From Mimachlamys varia (lineage: Eukaryota > Mollusca > Bivalvia > Pectinida > Pectinidae), in contig OX392534.1 in assembly GCA_947623455.1 (NCBI GenBank), forward strand, positions 8,690,001 through 8,754,000: a stretch of 64,000 nt of DNA, in the 5' to 3' direction. The notes beneath the pieces were generated by a model. The model searched no databases. It saw only the letters and a program-made list of their open reading frames with translations, and was not told the DNA's origin. The position numbers and the translations under genes were made by a program. Shown here piece after piece: positions 14,294-27,521 of this stretch (positions within the stretch are counted from its first letter, which is position 1; every line of letters begins with the position of its first letter).

Positions 14294-14846
14294 AATTAAA
14301 GGGTACCTGATACTACTACCAATTAAGGCCTACCTGTTACTACTTCCAATCAAAGTGTACCTGTTACTACCCAGGTAATACCAATTAAAGGCTACCTGAT
14401 ACTACTCCCAATTAAGGCCTACCTGTTACTACTACCAATAAAGGGTACCTGTTACCACTACCAATCAAAGGCTACCTGTTACTGCTACCAATCAAAGGCT
14501 ACCTATTACTATTACCAATCAAAGGCTACCTATTACTATTACCAATCAAAGGCTACCTGTTACTACTATCAATCAAAGGCTACCTGTTACTACTACCAAT
14601 CAAAGGCTACCTGCTACTATTACCAATTAAAGGGTACCTGTTACTGCTACCAATCAAAGGCTACCTATTACTATTACCAATCAAAGGGTACCTGTTACTA
14701 CTATCAATCAAAGGCTACCTGTTACTACTACCAATCAAAGGCTACCTGCTACTATTACCAATTAAAGGGAACCTGGTTCTAATACCAATAAAAGGCTACC
14801 TGCTACTGCTATTAATCAAAGGGACCTATTACTACTACCAATTAAT
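14294..14846. repeat. 27-bp minisatellite, about 20 copies
   Basis: The unit contains CAAAGGCTACCTGTTACTAC and then TACCAAT. Variants have GGGTACC for GGCTACC, ATTAC for CTAC and an occasional extra segment near the left end. It lies in the intron before PDZ2. Confidence 0.93.
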
Positions 14847-17800
14847 GGACCATATCTAAAGTAGTAAGAAGCTTTCAAAAGACAATGGAGTGGGAAAAAG
14901 GGTCAAACATGAGGTCACATCCATATTAATAAGACTTGTGTACAAGTTGGATATACCAATAAAGCAGATGAATCAAGTGTGTCATTGGTAAGATAATAGG
15001 ATACGAGGTAGTCCCTACAGATTTCATCTTTCTGCCCGAGTCCTGTTCCATCTACGATAAATAGTTTCATGGCAGAAATCTGTCAACTGATCATTGATTC
15101 AGCAGATAGAATGTACAAAGCAGGACAATGGCATCGGGCTGTGTGTCCATCAGCTGCTACAGTAGGTATTGAGTCATTGATAGAGATCTTACGACACCAC
15201 GGGGACCTACTTACACACTGGCATAGAATAAATGTCCAATTGTAAGTATACCCGGACATAAGTCACACACGCCCGCTTCATAAACAACTATTTGCTCCTT
15301 AATTTTCTGCATTTGATCAGTTTTTGTCTTATATGTCCCATAAGGTCCCTCAATGAGAGAAGGCATGGATCAGTGTATTGTCCCACATATAGTCAATTCA
15401 GACTGATAGACTCTGCCTCAGAAACAGCATCCCACCCTCCACTTCCTTCTCTGTCCCGGAATGAAGAATGGACATGAAACCATCCATTTTTGTGGCTACA
15501 GCAACAATTCTGTCTTCCCGTATCCCGCTGGTATTAGTTAATATTGCTGCATTGCAGGAAGTTCAGCCATTCAGTACAAACATTTTCATATTACAATTTG
15601 CAGTACTCTCACGCTGACATTCAAAGTGTGAGCTTAAAAGCCAGATAATTAATCAAAATGAACTCTGTGCTGCTTAAAACTCAATATTTGGGAGCACAAA
15701 ACATCTTTTCACAAGCAACAACAGTCTTGCATACAAACATTGCAGGTAGCCCAGTCAATGCAGTGAGGTGCAAGGAATTCACATTAAAACCAATGTGATG
15801 CACAAAGAATTTCACTTGGCACTGATTGAAAACGGGAGTCAATAAAATCTTATTTACACGGCTACTCGAGCGTTTGTCGCGACAGTCATGACCACCTCTG
15901 TATACAAACGATAATTTTACCGTCATCTGTTAATGCATTAACTGATAATAAAACATGAATAACTCACCTTGTCTTACAGTTTTAACAAAATGAAGAAACA
16001 AAATCTCATTTGGATAAATGTTGTTTTAGTTCAAATAAAAGTGTTTGGGACACTTTCAATCTAACACAGTATAAATGAAGAGAATTTAAATCTGGGATAT
16101 TAACCAAAACTTCAAACAAATAAATCAGACATTTATTGTGTAAAACATCAAACATGTGTCAGGACAGAAAAGGAAGAAAGTGCATAAATGAACTGGTAGA
16201 CATTTTGTGGAGGCTATTTGCAGGCTGTGGAACATAAACATTCAACTTGAGTAATCGTCATCCTGACAAGCTTTTGGTTAAAATTAACCCTGTCATTTTA
16301 TAACCTACTGTTTTCTATATACTATCTGCATTTGTACAACATGAGATAGGGACTTGAGCAAGACTTATAACTTCCTGCCTGAGCTACCAAGCACACCGTG
16401 TGGACAATCTTTTCTGCTTTGCGATACATACAAGTCATCATTTCATGACATTAATGCCAGAAACAATTTCTTTCTCTTGTTACAATCTACTACATCCCAG
16501 CATCAAAGGCCAGCTAAATTAAATCCTCTAACCTTGGCATACATTATTTAATACGCTAACTTAATTACCGACTCTGGACTAGCTCCGACCACAAAAGTCA
16601 CATAATTATAATAACGGGCAGTAAACCACTCTTTATGATTCACCTTAGACAGTACTGGTCTCATGTAAAAAACACACTGCCAATAAAAACACTGCTTCAC
16701 ATCACAACAAAACAGAAGTACGTTTACAAGAGATGGTTCATCAACAAGACCATTATTTTAAATTCTAGCTAGTCCGAACAATTATTTTAATATACTGAAG
16801 GGTTTTTGATTAAGATACCAAGCATGTTAAGGAACACGAGAAAAGACATGGATATTACACAAGTGGTATGCTGTAAGACTGTTGTAAGGTATTTCAGTAA
16901 TTTTGTTAGCTTGGATAGACAACCTGTTCGAACTGTATCCCTGGCCCGCATTACCAGGGTAGAGCAATATGGTGGTGCTTAATTAACATCAGTTAGAAAC
17001 TGTCGTAACTCACCTACAAACACATATTATCAGACAGCGATGGGGTCAAGACAGGTCACAGCAACAGGTCAGAGTTAAAACAGATCAGATCTGATTGGTC
17101 CACACAATAACAGCTGCTGAGCTAAACCTCATTACCAGAATCATGAACAAAGGAATATTTCATTCTTATTGTTTCCTTAATTAACAAATGCAGCCCATAA
17201 ACTTATCGGAGACGAAGTGTTGAAACATTGCCAATCAAAGTGTATCTTCTATTTCTGGCAATCAGGTCTATAGCTTTGTGTGAATGTATCAATGTAGGTC
17301 ACCTATATTATCTTTTATTTGTCTAATTTCCAAGGTCAAATGAAATCAGCTGATGACCTCATTATCATTACACCTATCATAAATCGTTCATCTTTGAAGG
17401 TTGCCACTTTGAATCAATCTTAAGAAGAGTTATGCCCCCTGACAGCCACCATAGACACTGAGGTGGCCTTAGCCACATCATGACAGAATGGTGACTTCGG
17501 AAAGATGGCGACTCTTGATACTGTCAATGTAAATCCGATTATTTATCGGCCCCAGAGACTGGCTTATCATTTTGTGACATAACTCTTCACTTTTTCCGGC
17601 CAGGAAATGCATTTTTTATGACTCGTGAATTTGGTAATGGTAAGGGCCGTTATAAAATTGTTGTGTCAAACGTCAGTCACAACCACGTGTAAATTACGGT
17701 AATTTCTAAGTGTGGCTGACAGAAATTGCCGTGCCACTTGTCACCCTAAACTCCCAGCCTTTTTACACAAAACACACACAGGCTTACGTTACAGCTTTAT

Positions 17801-18387
17801 CATACTATCGTACTCTGGGTTTCACAGCCACATCAAGTCCGATTATTATATCTCCTTTTTTTCCACAAACGGCTCTGAATTACTAAGCTTCCATATGACC
17901 TCCCGATCCGGTATTTTAACTCTACTTTATAAAATGTTCTCTCTATTGAAGTCTTTGAAGAAATCTTCACCAAATCTGTTTACACCGTTTAATATAACGG
18001 GTGTTAACTGTCAAAAGTGCAATAATCTTTACCGATTCCAATCATCTGCATGTTCGCCTATCAAATCATCTGCACATTCTCATGTTCAGCTACTGGAGAA
18101 AAATACAGAAATATAGAAATTTATCTATTACTACCACGATAAAAAGCAAGATATCTCGAAAAACATGCTTGTACCATTTCCAATCTTCGAGACAGATAAC
18201 TTTTTCTATATACATAATTCTCATCTTCAAATATACACAAGACCTGTAAATCTATCTGTTTGCGTTTTGATATAAAGATTTTGATGAAAAAAAATTCTAG
18301 TAAATCAAACAGCTTGTGTGATGAATGGCTTGGCTTTTGGTACACATCCGCAATATCCAAGAAAAACACAGATAGCGCAGGCGGCTG

Positions 18388-18621
18388 TTGTACATGGAAT
18401 CTTGCCCATTCCCTAAATACATTTTTAGTTCCGATCATATCCCAATTAATTTGGAAGTACTTCTGAAATATTCTGTCCCATTGATAAACAGCATTAAAGG
18501 CAGGGGTATTCCATTCAGCATTAGCTTGTGTCTTAAATACTTAGATTGGTGGATTTTGAACTTAAATTATTTTCTTAAATCTTCCTCAATACTGAAAGGC
18601 TCAATTTCAAGCATCACATAA
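18388..18621 (+). pseudogene. Possible decayed fragment of a DIRS-like or related retroelement reverse transcriptase
   Basis: The frame contains CLKYLDWWILNLNYFLKSS, then ILKGSISSIT and a stop. DIRS and related tyrosine-recombinase retroelements have an LxWW(I/L)xN segment followed by a (I/L)TxDAS motif between reverse transcriptase and RNase H. The resemblance is limited to this segment, the TDAS part is broken by a stop, and I could not trace RNase H or recombinase sequence downstream. It may be chance. Confidence 0.25.
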
Positions 18622-21600
18622 TTACCCATAATTCAGTAAGTCTACTGAACTTGAATCATTTCCGACATATTACTTTTTAAGTTTTTGTATTTTCTGGCTG
18701 TCTGATACACCCCTGAAATCTGCCGTGTCAGCTGTTGAAGCTCCCGACAGGTTTGTCAGTGGAGATTCCCAGACAGCCTGCTACACTTTTGAAGTATTGA
18801 AAATGATTGATGTCAAATGTAACCATTTTGAATCCTGTCTAAATGTCTGGGTCATTAGTATGTTTCCTTGGAATCTTTTAGATCTTGTTAAACCAAAGCA
18901 ATGGAAGGACTAGGTATTCCATAAATACCTGCGTGAATCTATTCACATTGATCTTTTGGAGAATAGGAATCGAGAATCAAAGTTTCCATTTTACAGTAGG
19001 AAGTATTCTATATATAAAAGTCTAAGGGAAGAATTTCAAAAGGCCACAGACTTGACAGAGGTTTTATCAAACCGACTGCTCTGTTTTAATGGAGAGTTTT
19101 CAGTGATCAAAGCACTGCTGCACAGCTTCATCAGTATTTAACATATCAAAATAAGACTTGATGATGAGGACAAATTAATCATCATCTTTATCAAAACAAA
19201 GTCTTAAAGATCCAACTGATCTATAACGTGTTTTGATTTTTAAGTTCTGTAATAATTCTTACTGTCCTTTCATGATCAAGCTGTCTTTCTAACCAGTGGT
19301 CATATATAGAGTTATCTGGGGAAATAAACGATGTAAAATTATTTCAAATATTAACTTAATCTCAGATGTATATATTCTTTATTTTAAACATTATAGTATC
19401 AGAGATATCGGCCTTAACATGTTAAGTACTCCTCCAGGAAACTTCAATTATTCCAGGCGGTATCACTGTCCAAAAATAGCATTATATAATCACAGCTTCA
19501 ACATGTTGATATCAGATGATAAAGATTGGGAACGAAATTCAATTTCAATTCACTTTTTTTATTTAATTCAAGAAAACTGGCGCACTTGATTAAAATCAAT
19601 AGAAGAAGTTGACATAATGCTGTATTTAAATTTATCTCAAATTGATGATTTCTAAATGAAATCATTCTCATACTTCATTACAAACAATCGTTCATCCCTT
19701 CAAGTCCTCCAATGTTCAAACAACCAAGTCTGCTCATGCAAGACATGTAATGCATGTGCTTTGAAATACTGCACGTGTTGATTCAATAAATTGTGTTTTA
19801 ATCACGAAATGCAGTTTCCATCGCCACCGTACACTGCATGCAGCTTCGCCATTCATTCCTATCTCATCGAGTTACAAATCAGTGGCAGGGCAGGGCAGCC
19901 ATTTTAACGTGTAAATCACTGCGGAGAGTTACATTATCTTCCGATTCTAACCTGCTCAGGAGGTGTTCGTCACTGCCACTCCTCACCATAGTCAGTTAAA
20001 ACATTATACACACTGCACTATCACAAGTTTTCATTTTTGTTTTTCCTCATCAGTTCTGCTTTTGTCTTTCTATCAGACAGTCATTATTTACAATCTTCTC
20101 AATCATAGACATTATCATCTGTTTTGTTTAATCCTTCATAAAGAAAAGACCTTGAGACATATTCTTGTCAGAACTGTGATAAACTATCATTGAATTTTTG
20201 CCTCTTTAAAAACTTCATTGCCTCTTTGGTAGATATTTTCATCATGTGAATTGAGCTGCAGAAATATTTCCACAGAGTATATCCTCTTGAGGAATAAAAC
20301 CATAGACTATGAGGTTACTTCCGGTGAAAAATGATTATACAGTTAGATGCCTAATTGCATATATTTTGTATTACCCAAAAAGCATCTGTTTGTCAATACC
20401 CATTATATTGGTCTGGCTTTCCAAGCATCTAATTGACTCTGCTCTGGACAATCTTGGTCATCTGATGCCTTAGGAGTTCGTTTTGGCTGTAACTGCCTAA
20501 ACGGCCCATCAAGCAAATGTTCAATGAACTGGCCTAATGAAGTATTGATCTCGATAATTAATTCAATTATTGTCTTTTGGTCCCACTGGTCTACTGAAGG
20601 CTATAGCAAACCTATGTAACCAAGCAACTGTTGTCGGCCATGTTGGTCATTTGTAATCTCTGGGTGTCCAGTATAGTGAAAGTATTCAGTGTCCAGTTAC
20701 CATAGAGCAGTGTTCAAACCAGCAACAGCCCTCTCTAAGTGGTCCACACAGTAACGATCAGGGGACCAGATTCCCAGGGACAAAAAATGTACTGTAAACC
20801 AGCGAAGAAACACAACGTAAACTATATCTAAAACTTCCAGAGATTGACAAACTGTTTCCGATGGATTCACAGCTCTGTTTAGATTGAGTAATGAATTTGT
20901 TTAGATTAAAAGTTTTCCTTTTTAATAGGAACCAATGGTTTAGACATAGCCAATTTTCTGCAAGACTATGAAACAACACAACCTCGTTGCAAATGTCTGT
21001 TTTTCAAAAAAAAAAACCCAACACTGGAAACTGCCAAGATTGAAAATTTTAAATAAATTAAACAGATTTAGAATCTAAAAGGTATAGCTAAAATTCGAAG
21101 AGACATTTATCTAAGGGTAGAACTCCAGTAAATATGAATGTTTGATACCCAGCTCAGCATCATGCCTTCATAATGCTACAAGGAATATTTCTATGATGGA
21201 GGTAAGGGGAGTTGATGGAATCCCTCAAAGCTCACATTATGTTCCTATAGCTAATCCCCTGGTTATGATCAATCTGCTGATTCAGCTAATTTGCCAAACG
21301 TTGTCAGTGATGAAACATAATTACCTGCTTATAACAAGTGGTGCCCTCTACCTGTTCCCTATAACCGCCCTCCACATGGCCTGTCTGTAGTCTGCAGTCA
21401 CCAGGGTACGTGCGGAGAGAATCCCCAGTACTGGTGGCAGATACTCCAAAGATCTGTCACTAACCCCTCCCCAACACACCCCACAGGCATGTCACAACAC
21501 TGACCCATCAACATACTGGGTCTAGATAACCGGTCAAAAATACCAGACCAGAAGACATCCCAGACAACCATGGTGAACACATTTCAGCAATACTTCGGTC

Positions 21601-22643
21601 AACGTGGCTACATACTGTGATGTTCCATGATGACAACTATTTTTGTGTTCATCATGATCTTTCACATGTTTGTCACTGGGGAGATACACACCAGTGACAG
21701 AGGGGGCTGAAAGGGGTCAGACACAAGTTTGGCTAAAGGTCAAATCTAAATGCTTATGATTGGAACAAGCATTAGAGGGTCTGTCTGTCATGTCCAGCCA
21801 GAAAGATTGACCATTGGGTAGTGGTCAGTTTGACTGTAATGAGCTGCTGGACATCTGATCAGGATTATAGACGGACAGCCACCCTTCAAGTTACATCAAT
21901 GTTCTGTGTACACCAGAAAACCATCTGTACACGTCCCTATCACTGGAGCCAAATTACAAAACAGGGTATTTACAGGACTTCCAAGCATGCTTGTGATCCA
22001 GATTCCCTTCCTCTACCTCTCACCGTGGCTAAATTACCAAACAATCTTCTGCAATGTTCCAAACAAACGTGCTTCAGATGCAGATTCTTGCTTCCGACAG
22101 ATTTCAGCAAGGTGCTTTACCAGACCTATAGGTATTGTTTACCTTACAAACGTTCCTGTGATATACCAGGTATGCTCTTTCTCAGGATTGCAGATGTTGC
22201 TACTACATTTGTATCATGATATCACTAGAAAAGAATGATACTACGTCCCAACCACTAACTATTTTAGGATCCCAAAACTAAAGCCTATAACATAGTAGAG
22301 TACATCTGTGCTACATTGGACTGATACAATTGTGATCCATTTCATTTAAAACCCTGTATAATCCAGACACCTGTGTACTGATATTTCTATGTAACTTGAA
22401 CCTTTGTTATTTAAAAATCCGTATAACCAGACAAAGACCTAATGTATATTTCTACATGGTTATAGAAACCTGCGTCATCTGGATTCCTGTATAAACCAGA
22501 CCTTGAACAATGTCTACTTTGTACATTTTATTGATAATAAACCTTCTTTACCTGGGCCCTCTATAAACTGGAGCTTTAACTAGATCCCATCATATACGCA
22601 TTTATATAAACTGAACCTGTGTAATCAGGAATGCTACCTTAAG

Positions 22644-22733
22644 TTAACTCACTCGGTCCTGAATACACATTTGAACTCTTCCAATTCAAAGGTTAGAATA
22701 GCTCATTTTGAAATTTCAGGGGTGAACAAGTTA
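22644..22733 (+). mobile_element. 91-bp MITE-like element, copy 4
   Basis: Begins TTAACTCACTCGGTCCTGAA and ends TTTCAGGGGTGAACAAGTTA. The middle has the family words TTTGAACTCTTCCAATTCAA and GGTTAGAATAG. It sits about 150 bp on the 3' side (in transcript sense) of the linker exon at 22886. Confidence 0.8.
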
Positions 22734-22885
22734 CCAGTAGGATGGTGGCCTGTTTTAATTGGTTGAACTGTAGTGGTGTATTGGGCTAGTGGAGACAGGA
22801 TTTCTTCAGGTTTTACATAAATAATGATAAAAGATGATAAAATCTCTGGGTCCTAAAATTAAATAAAAATATTTGATTTTTTTAC

Positions 22886-23024
22886 CTCATATTCCATGTC
22901 ATATCCTCTCTCATCAAAATAAGCATCATCATATTCAAAACCATGCGCCATTTCAATGTCAGTTAGACCCATCTCTGTGCTGGCAGAAAAGGCTACAGGT
23001 CGCCGAGATGACGGCTGATACAAT
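22886..23024 (-). CDS. PDZRN3/4: Exon: acidic linker between PDZ1 and PDZ2
   Basis: This 139-bp exon follows a CTGTTTTTCAG acceptor and ends at GAG|GTAAAA. The two bases carried from the previous exon complete Gly, and the frame then reads LYQPSSRRPVAFSAS, a short neutral stretch, and an acidic, tyrosine-rich end (FEYDDAYFDERGYDMEYE). It ends in phase 0 directly before the Glu-Val that opens PDZ2. Vertebrate homologues have a similar acidic Glu/Asp/Tyr stretch just before PDZ2, though the sequence is poorly conserved. The tyrosines in acidic context could be kinase targets, but that is inference only. Identity rests on phase, splice sites and position between two clear PDZ exons. Confidence 0.82.
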
Positions 23025-26000
23025 CTGAAAAACAGAAAAAATAAATAAAATTTTAATCTCAATAGAAATATTATTACAGGAGTATTGCTCTCAAAAATTG
23101 CTAAAACACTGCTGGGAGAAGAAAACCAACAAACTGTTTGAACTTTGCAGGGGTTAACAGTAATGGACAAGAAAGGGTCGACAGTTGACAGCTGTGGACA
23201 GGCCGACTATGTTACAGACAAGTTGATTCTAATGGGGGTAATCGGGTAGAAAAGTGGCGTAACTAACACAGTTATGATATCACAGAAAGGTTCGATTTGT
23301 ATGCTTGGTTTAGTGTTGTCTGCAGTCAGGAGTTGGAAATAAGCTGTATAATTATTGCACCTAACTAGAAAACCCAATATTACTGCCCTGGGGATATCTT
23401 GTCAGGTCATCCAGTGGTACCTCGCTTCCATCTTTTGTGAGGCGTTGTATTCAGCAGAGCCGAGATAATTCGCCCAATCAGAGATATATATGTAAGAACC
23501 AGGGATAATTGTGGAGGGCTGTGGTTTGCTCGACCCCTAGGGACCTTAGTGTAATGAAAGGATCACAGATTACAAAGCATTCTGGGAAATCTCACAAAGA
23601 TTATTCAGAGCTCTGGGTATTAAAAACGTTTGGTCTTACGTAACTTGTGTACTGGTAAAGCCAGCAATTATAGAAGGCAGATTGATTCACAGACTTATAC
23701 TGATACTGTCTACACAGTCTATTCCTGTTGCTCTTTCATATAACGGGATGTGTTGTGGAATTCTAGTTTTTGCTTTCTGTAATTTCAAGTCCTACTCAAA
23801 GTTATGTATTGCTGGTTTCCTTTCAAGCATTTCCTCTCATCTACGTTTTCTGTCGTATATTATGGGAAAGCTGATAAGGTGCTTTGAAGGAAGTAGAAAA
23901 AATGCTCCTAAATTCCACGTGGTTTATGAAAGGTTTCTAAAGAATAGAACTTGCCTGGTTGTCAACATTGATTTCAAGTTAAACAGTTACAGTGCAGTAA
24001 ATCAGACAAACTACAAAGATTTAGTTTCCGTAATCAGAGCACAATTTGACCTGAAAAGTCAACGAACTTCCCCACATGTCATTTGGTTCCTTGTCACTGA
24101 CCCGAAACCTACAATGACCTCTAATGACCTGCCATGACCTCTAATTAACTGGCCACTTGTTGGAAGACCAGTAAGAAGATAGGTGATGGATTATGAAGTC
24201 AATCTTTAAAAGCCTCATACACTAACACTAAGTGGATCCTTTGGTACCATTTAGTACAGATTTGGACATTAACAGGAGAAAATATCCCTCTGATCTGTCA
24301 TCTATACAAATGTTTCCTGCTTAAAACATAAATATCCCGGTGAATTATCTTGTTTTCTTTTACTCTGCTGTCCATCCACATGACTTATCTTTTAAAAAAA
24401 TCACAAATCTACTTCTCAATACAGCCAAGTTCTCCCCAGCCCTCCAGGTCAAATTTCACAACAAGGGTATTCCCCCTCACCCCAGGAACCAGTTACCATG
24501 GTAACTGTCAATTAAACCGGTTTGAAGGACAGTAATTGTCAAATTTAGAGAAAAAAAAGGTGAAGAGGTTTTAATAAAATGTTTATATGAGAAAGTCGCT
24601 GTCGTCTGCCCTTCTCTCCAGAAAACTCTGATAAGATGGAGACCAACAAAAGTAGGATTGTTCTTGTAGTCGATAGCAACATCAAAGGCAGTAGAGGAGG
24701 TGAATGGCCCTCTGGCTCTGGGTAGTTGACCTAACATTCTAACCTAAAACAACTCTCTAGACATTTCTCTATTTCTGGAGCTAAAACCATGGTCTTTGTC
24801 TTTACTGCACTCTGGTGATACCAATGGGCCATGGGAACATGATGTGACATTTTTAAGAAAGCAACATATCAGGGTATTGTCCATATGGGTGTTGGATAAT
24901 AAAGGTTCATTGAACCCTGTAAAATGACGACCTGTGTAATCTGACCAGAGCTAGATCAATTAACTCAATTAGACAGCTGGTTTACAGATTTTGAAATGAA
25001 ACAGAACATTTAGCAGTAGCCCTTGCAAACACCAAGTAATGTATGAATGAATTCTGCAAGGAAAACTGAAATTTATGGTAAACCTAACACAGCTAGTTTT
25101 CACTATTTAGTTCATTAAATGATTTCACAATGACAGAACCAAATGAACCGTGCCATTATCATACCCCGTTACCTTTGAACTCTGGTATAGTTAGCATATT
25201 TAACCCTAGTACATTTAAACTCTGGTATCTTAAACTCTAGCAAAGCCAACACATCAAAACACTTGTACATTTTAAAGACTTTTGGATTAAATAAAGAATG
25301 TGAAGCAGCTTTAACAGAGAACTACTATCTAGGAATGGTCTACAGGTGTATAGGAAGCGACCCACTCCCAGATGTAGAAACACTGGAGGAACCCTCTCTC
25401 AGAATTATCCAGTGTTTATCTCAAGCCAGATGTGTTTTCTGTTTCTGTGAATGCATAAAGAAAACATGCATAAAACGCTCCCCAATCGGAGGTTACCTCA
25501 CATTTCCACCCGTCATTATTGATGCATTAAGTATGTGGTCATTTACATATCTAAGCGCGTGATCCCATTCTCCCTGTGGCAGACCATTTTTTACAATTTT
25601 CCCTCAAGAATTCTGCATTTGTAAATCATATAAATAAAGTATAATAAATGTGAAAGATAATGCTAAAATATTCTTACTATGACGGAAAAAATATATTATC
25701 TTACAAGAGTCTGACTGCACCAGCATATGTGTCTGTTAATCTCACCATCGTCATGGCAACCGATGACTGGAGAGGAAGCCCCATAGTGGATTCCTTCCTC
25801 TCGACCAGATCACAGGCTATGAGGATGTTTGTGATTCTCTCCACATCAGCCAACCAGGAAGGCAAAATTAATATGTTTTCATTCCTGTTGCTCCCCCTCC
25901 CCTTTCCCCTCCCTCCACATGTGTTTAATTAGCCTCTACACTCTTTACTTGTACATGAAAACAAATTTTTCTTACATAAATATCCTACAATGAATGATGC

Positions 26001-27521
26001 CTCCCTAGGCCAGGTGAGAAGCCCGTGCTCCAATAATTCATACCTGTCCCAGCCAATTAGTAAAGGTAATTCGCTTTTCTTTTGAAATACATACTACTAT
26101 GCTCTCTACGTTTTTCTCCCATGCCAAAAATTACTCGCAGTGAAAGGGGGAGTAATAACATTACTAGGCACGCCTTTTTATAACTTTATAATACGATATA
26201 ATTGATTGGATATTAGACGAATGCGGCAAAAAACCACAGGCATGGAATATACATTAGAGAGCAGGCAGACAGTCGTAGTTAAAGGGACCATCATATGTAA
26301 TACAAGCTGTCATTGGCAAGATCACCAGATGTAAGAAACCACGTCATTGGTCATATAGAAATATAGATATATGAAGGAATTTCTATTAATAACAAAAACT
26401 ACTAATTTGCCTGGCGGCCTACCGTGCCAAATTGATTATATCAACACGCTCCTGGTACACTGATCTATCTCTATCCCAATCAATTAACACTGGTTTAAAT
26501 TTCAATTTCAAAATTTGAAGTATTTATCATCTGGAATTAAAATCAATAATGACAAGTGAAGGATGACAAGAATTTGATGGTCTACGAGAGTATGATGCCG
26601 TCACTACACAAAAACTACTTCACTTGCTGGATTCCTCTTAACAGGATTACGTAAAACACTTAAATAATCACAAGTGTATGGAGAGCCCTACGATACCCTG
26701 CAAACATTAGAGATCAAATCCAACCAAAACACAATATCCCATTTCCTTGATGTATGAACAAATGTTTTTGCGGTGCAAGATTTGTGTACTTTTTTTCAAA
26801 AGAAATACAGCTCAAGAAAAACGTGAACTCGGGGTACATTACTCCAGCGCCTGCACTGGATCATCGCCCCAGCTCGCCTTTATTTTGTCAAAATAATTAC
26901 AAGCTACTTTATCAAAGAAATACAAGTCACCCTTAAACATATCAAATATGTTTCGAGCCCAATTTTTATTTTTAGATGTTTACGTTACCTTACATACATA
27001 ATCAAGATTTTAATCATAAAATAACTTTTGTAGTCCAGAGGATAGAGTAAGCAGCTGTTTTAAGGGATATGGCTTTCAACACAATCCGGGAAAAGTACAA
27101 ACACAGAGGGGAAATGGGGGCTCACCCTTCTGTCTTCATACTAAACTCAGAGTAACCGTAACTCTGACTTTCTTCATAATACACCAGTGTTACATCCTGG
27201 TACGAGTTGCCAAAAATCTAGAATATGCGGCAAACTGTTCTATTTCATGTACGGAAATATGACTGCATATATCTTACCTAACCTAAACATTTACAATATT
27301 TTTAACTAACCTTGCTTAAGGAACTTTGATACAAAGCCAAACTCTATAATTAAGTCTTAGAGAGGGAATCAATATGAAGATGCTTTCAAGTAACTGATTA
27401 TGGAGCATGACATCACTTGGTTTACACTAGCAACATGCTTTGTTAATCTTTAAGCACGACTTCAGCAATCTTCTCCCTAATACTCTCCCTACTTGAACTG
27501 AAATTAGGCATCTTGTAATGG

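Larger units (their letters stand above)
12598..22885 (-). other. PDZRN3/4: Intron of about 10.3 kb before PDZ2
   Basis: GT-AG intron. It contains the 27-bp minisatellite at 14294-14846, one 91-bp MITE copy at 22644-22733 and a possible decayed retroelement fragment near 18388-18621. From about 22300 to 22640 a loose, diverged repeat built on CCTGTATAA-like words is visible. Open frames of 130 codons or so (17712-18116, 21821-22219) have no recognised domain, no matching splice signals and ordinary intron composition. Confidence 0.8.

Noticed and set aside
23682..24137. 151-codon plus-strand frame, the longest non-repetitive one
   Set aside because: No recognisable domain, irregular composition, inside an intron, and no matching splice signals; judged chance.
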